From: DATHGT01 sp035317605
Lineage (GTDB): Bacteria > Methylomirabilota > Methylomirabilia > Rokubacteriales > CSP1-6
Assembly (NCBI GenBank): GCA_035317605.1
Contig: DATHGT010000077.1
Location: 1-6,535 of the forward strand
Reading direction: 5' to 3'
DNA length: 6,535 nt
Part shown: in pieces, positions 5,105-6,535 of the stretch
Layout of the letters: each line of letters opens with the position of its first letter
How positions within the stretch are numbered: the stretch's first letter is position 1
Program-made: the position numbers and the translations under genes
Notes under the pieces: generated by a model
Told to the model about the DNA's origin: nothing
Seen by the model: the letters and a program-made list of their open reading frames with translations, nothing else
Databases searched by the model: none

Positions 5105-6424
5105 TTGACGGCGCCCACCGTCGCCTTCGCGACGCTCGGCTGTCGATTGAATCAGGTCGACACGCAGGAGCTTCAGGGCACGCTCGAGGCGAGGGGATAC
5201 CGCACGGTACCGTCTGCCGAGGGCGCCGACGTGGTCATCGTCAACACCTGCACGGTCACCGCGCGCGCCGACTTCTCCGACCGTCAAGCAATCCGCCGGG
5301 TCGGCCGTCTCAATCCCCACGCGCGCATCGTGGTCACCGGGTGCTGGGCTCAGGTCAACCCCGACGCCGTCGCTGGCGTCTCGGGCGTCGATCTCGTGGT
5401 CGGCAACGGCGACAAGCCGCGGTTGCCGGACCTTCTCGAGCGGCTCCTGGCGCGCGAGCGACTCGATACTCCAGAGACTCACGTGGCCGGTCTGGCGACC
5501 GCGCGGGCGCTGCCGGCGATGCCGCTGGGACGCGCGACCGGCCGGTCGCGCGCGTTCCTCAAGCTCCAGGACGGGTGCCAGCATCGCTGCGCGTTCTGCG
5601 TGGTTCCGCTGGCGCGCGGGGTCAGCCGCAGCCGCGAGATCGCCGCCGTGCTCGATCAGGCGCGCGGGCTGGTCGACTCCGGGCATCCCGAGCTGGTGCT
5701 GACCGGCGTCGACCTCGGATACTACGGCGCCGACCTGGCTCCGCGCACGACGCTGGCCGCGCTGCTGCGCTCGCTGGCCGAGATCCCGGGCCTGCGCTGG
5801 ATCCGCATGTCGTCGCTGCTGCCCGCGTATTTCACGCCCGACCTGCTCGACGTCGTGACGGGCTCGCCCCTCATCGCGCCTCATCTCCACGTCCCGCTCC
5901 AGAGCGGCAGCGACCCGACCCTGCGCCGGATGCGACGGCCGTACACGGTGGCGATGTACCGGCGCCTGGTCGAGCGGCTGGCGACGGCGATTCCCCGTCT
6001 CGGCCTCGGCGCCGACGTGATCGTCGGCTTCCCGGGCGAGAGCGACGCGGACTTCGAGCAGACGATGGCCGTGATCGACGGGCTGCCGCTGACGTACCTT
6101 CACGTGTTTCCGTATTCCGATCGCCCGGGTACCGAGGCGAGCGGCCTCGACGGTCACCTGGCCGCGAGCGTGATCACCGAGCGCGGCCGACGGCTCCGGG
6201 CGCTCGGCCGCGCCAAGAACCTCGCGTTCCGCCGCGGGCTCGTCGGCGGGACCGAGGACGTGCTCGTGCTCGAGACCCGCGATCGCGCGAGCGGACGGCT
6301 CGTCGGGCTCACCGGCAACTACGTCGAGGTGGCGTTCGCGGGCTCGGACGATCTCATGGGGAGGATGGCTCGCGTGCGAGTGACCGAGGCCACGCCGGCC
6401 GGGACGGTGGGAGTGCGCGAATGA
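5105..6424 (+). CDS. mtaB: tRNA t6A37 methylthiotransferase MtaB
   Basis: This 439-aa radical-SAM methylthiotransferase converts N6-threonylcarbamoyladenosine at position 37 of ANN-decoding tRNAs to its 2-methylthio form, stabilising codon pairing. Three family domains are visible. The N-terminal MTTase domain has cluster cysteines Cys13 (LGCRLNQVDT), Cys49 (VNTCTVT) and Cys80 (TGCWAQ). The radical-SAM core has Cys158, Cys162 and Cys165 in CQHRCAFC. A C-terminal TRAM-like RNA-binding domain covers roughly 375-435. LHVPLQSGSD, ADVIVGFPGE and HVFPYSDRPGT are core motifs; PYS.RPGT and the LGC.[VL]NQ.[DE]T start favour MtaB over MiaB or RimO. The start is TTG at 5105, preceded by a modest GGGGAA at 5095-5100; no other start in frame between the rlmN stop and Cys13 fits. 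The stop overlaps the mtnP start in ATGA, pointing to translational coupling. Confidence 0.95.
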   Translation: MTAPTVAFATLGCRLNQVDTQELQGTLEARGYRTVPSAEGADVVIVNTCTVTARADFSDRQAIRRVGRLNPHARIVVTGCWAQVNPDAVAGVSGVDLVVGNGDKPRLPDLLERLLARERLDTPETHVAGLATARALPAMPLGRATGRSRAFLKLQDGCQHRCAFCVVPLARGVSRSREIAAVLDQARGLVDSGHPELVLTGVDLGYYGADLAPRTTLAALLRSLAEIPGLRWIRMSSLLPAYFTPDLLDVVTGSPLIAPHLHVPLQSGSDPTLRRMRRPYTVAMYRRLVERLATAIPRLGLGADVIVGFPGESDADFEQTMAVIDGLPLTYLHVFPYSDRPGTEASGLDGHLAASVITERGRRLRALGRAKNLAFRRGLVGGTEDVLVLETRDRASGRLVGLTGNYVEVAFAGSDDLMGRMARVRVTEATPAGTVGVRE

Positions 6425-6535
6425 GCGAGGCGGCGATCGGCGTGATCGGGGGCAGCGGCCTCTACGAGCTGCCGGGGATGACCGACGTGCGATGGAAGCG
6501 GCTGCGCACGCCGTTCGGCGATCCGTCGGACGAGT
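6421..6535 (+). CDS. mtnP: S-methyl-5'-thioadenosine phosphorylase, N-terminal start (partial)
   Basis: Only the first 38 codons are in the window; the gene runs off the right edge. The start reads AIGVIGGSGLY, the phosphate-binding glycine-rich loop of the PNP/MTAP family, with Ser12 at the position of the phosphate-contacting Thr/Ser. TPFGDPSDE at 30-38 is the next conserved block and is characteristic of MTAP and related phosphorylases. The enzyme cleaves 5'-methylthioadenosine with phosphate to adenine and methylthioribose 1-phosphate in methionine salvage; several bacterial members also accept 5'-deoxyadenosine. The ATG overlaps the mtaB stop by 4 nt, with GGTGGGAG at 6406-6413 as a plausible ribosome-binding site 7 nt upstream. 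The family is secure; MTAP versus the closely related methylthioinosine phosphorylase cannot be decided because the base-specificity residues lie outside the window. Confidence 0.9.
   Translation, partial: MSEAAIGVIGGSGLYELPGMTDVRWKRLRTPFGDPSDE

Noticed and set aside
3973..5118. A 381-codon open frame antisense to rlmN
   Set aside because: The translation is Arg/Asp/Ala/Glu-rich with no motif, it lacks a plausible ribosome-binding site, and rlmN is unambiguous.
5009..6157. A 382-codon open frame antisense to mtaB
   Set aside because: Same reasoning: compositionally biased, no family resemblance, and opposite an mtaB gene with all catalytic cysteines.

Overview
This is a window of high-GC bacterial DNA that looks chromosomal. 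It is densely coding, with one minus-strand gene flanked by plus-strand genes. No mobile element, CRISPR array, tRNA or rRNA is visible. Phylum cannot be fixed from the sequence. The GC-rich codon use, GTG/TTG starts, a beta-oxidation-type SDR and a large PTPS-related membrane protein would fit an uncultured soil or subsurface lineage such as Rokubacteria/Methylomirabilota. That placement is a guess from gene content, not a measurement.

Layout: (1) 1-238, plus: the C-terminal end of a short-chain dehydrogenase/reductase. (2) 216-2186, minus: a large multi-pass membrane protein of the GT-C/PTPS-related type, converging on the SDR with a 23-nt tail-to-tail overlap. (3) 2187-2323: a divergent regulatory region with a recognisable sigma70-like promoter and a strong Shine-Dalgarno for the next gene. 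(4) 2324-3926, plus: a two-gene unit of a MoaD/ThiS-type sulfur carrier ending in Gly-Gly-Arg and a MOFRL-type glycerate 2-kinase. (5) 3927-4047: a relatively AT-rich intergenic region with DnaA-box-like sequences and an extended -10 element close to the next start. (6) 4048-6535, plus: a tight run of rlmN, mtaB and the beginning of mtnP (16-nt gap, then a 4-nt ATGA overlap).

How the genes fit together: RlmN and MtaB are both radical-SAM enzymes that modify RNA needed for accurate decoding. RlmN makes m2A2503 in 23S rRNA, and m2A37 in some tRNAs in organisms where this has been tested. MtaB makes ms2t6A37 in tRNA. Both release 5'-deoxyadenosine and S-adenosylhomocysteine. MtnP cleaves methylthioadenosine and, in several characterised cases, also 5'-deoxyadenosine, so the third gene could clear a by-product of the first two. 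The sulfur carrier and glycerate kinase form a separate unit with no obvious shared pathway.

Most genes are recognisable housekeeping families. I see no clear new multi-gene system. The points most worth checking are the DnaA-box cluster in front of rlmN, two starts with -10-like elements placed as in leaderless transcription, and the extra arginine after the sulfur carrier's diglycine.
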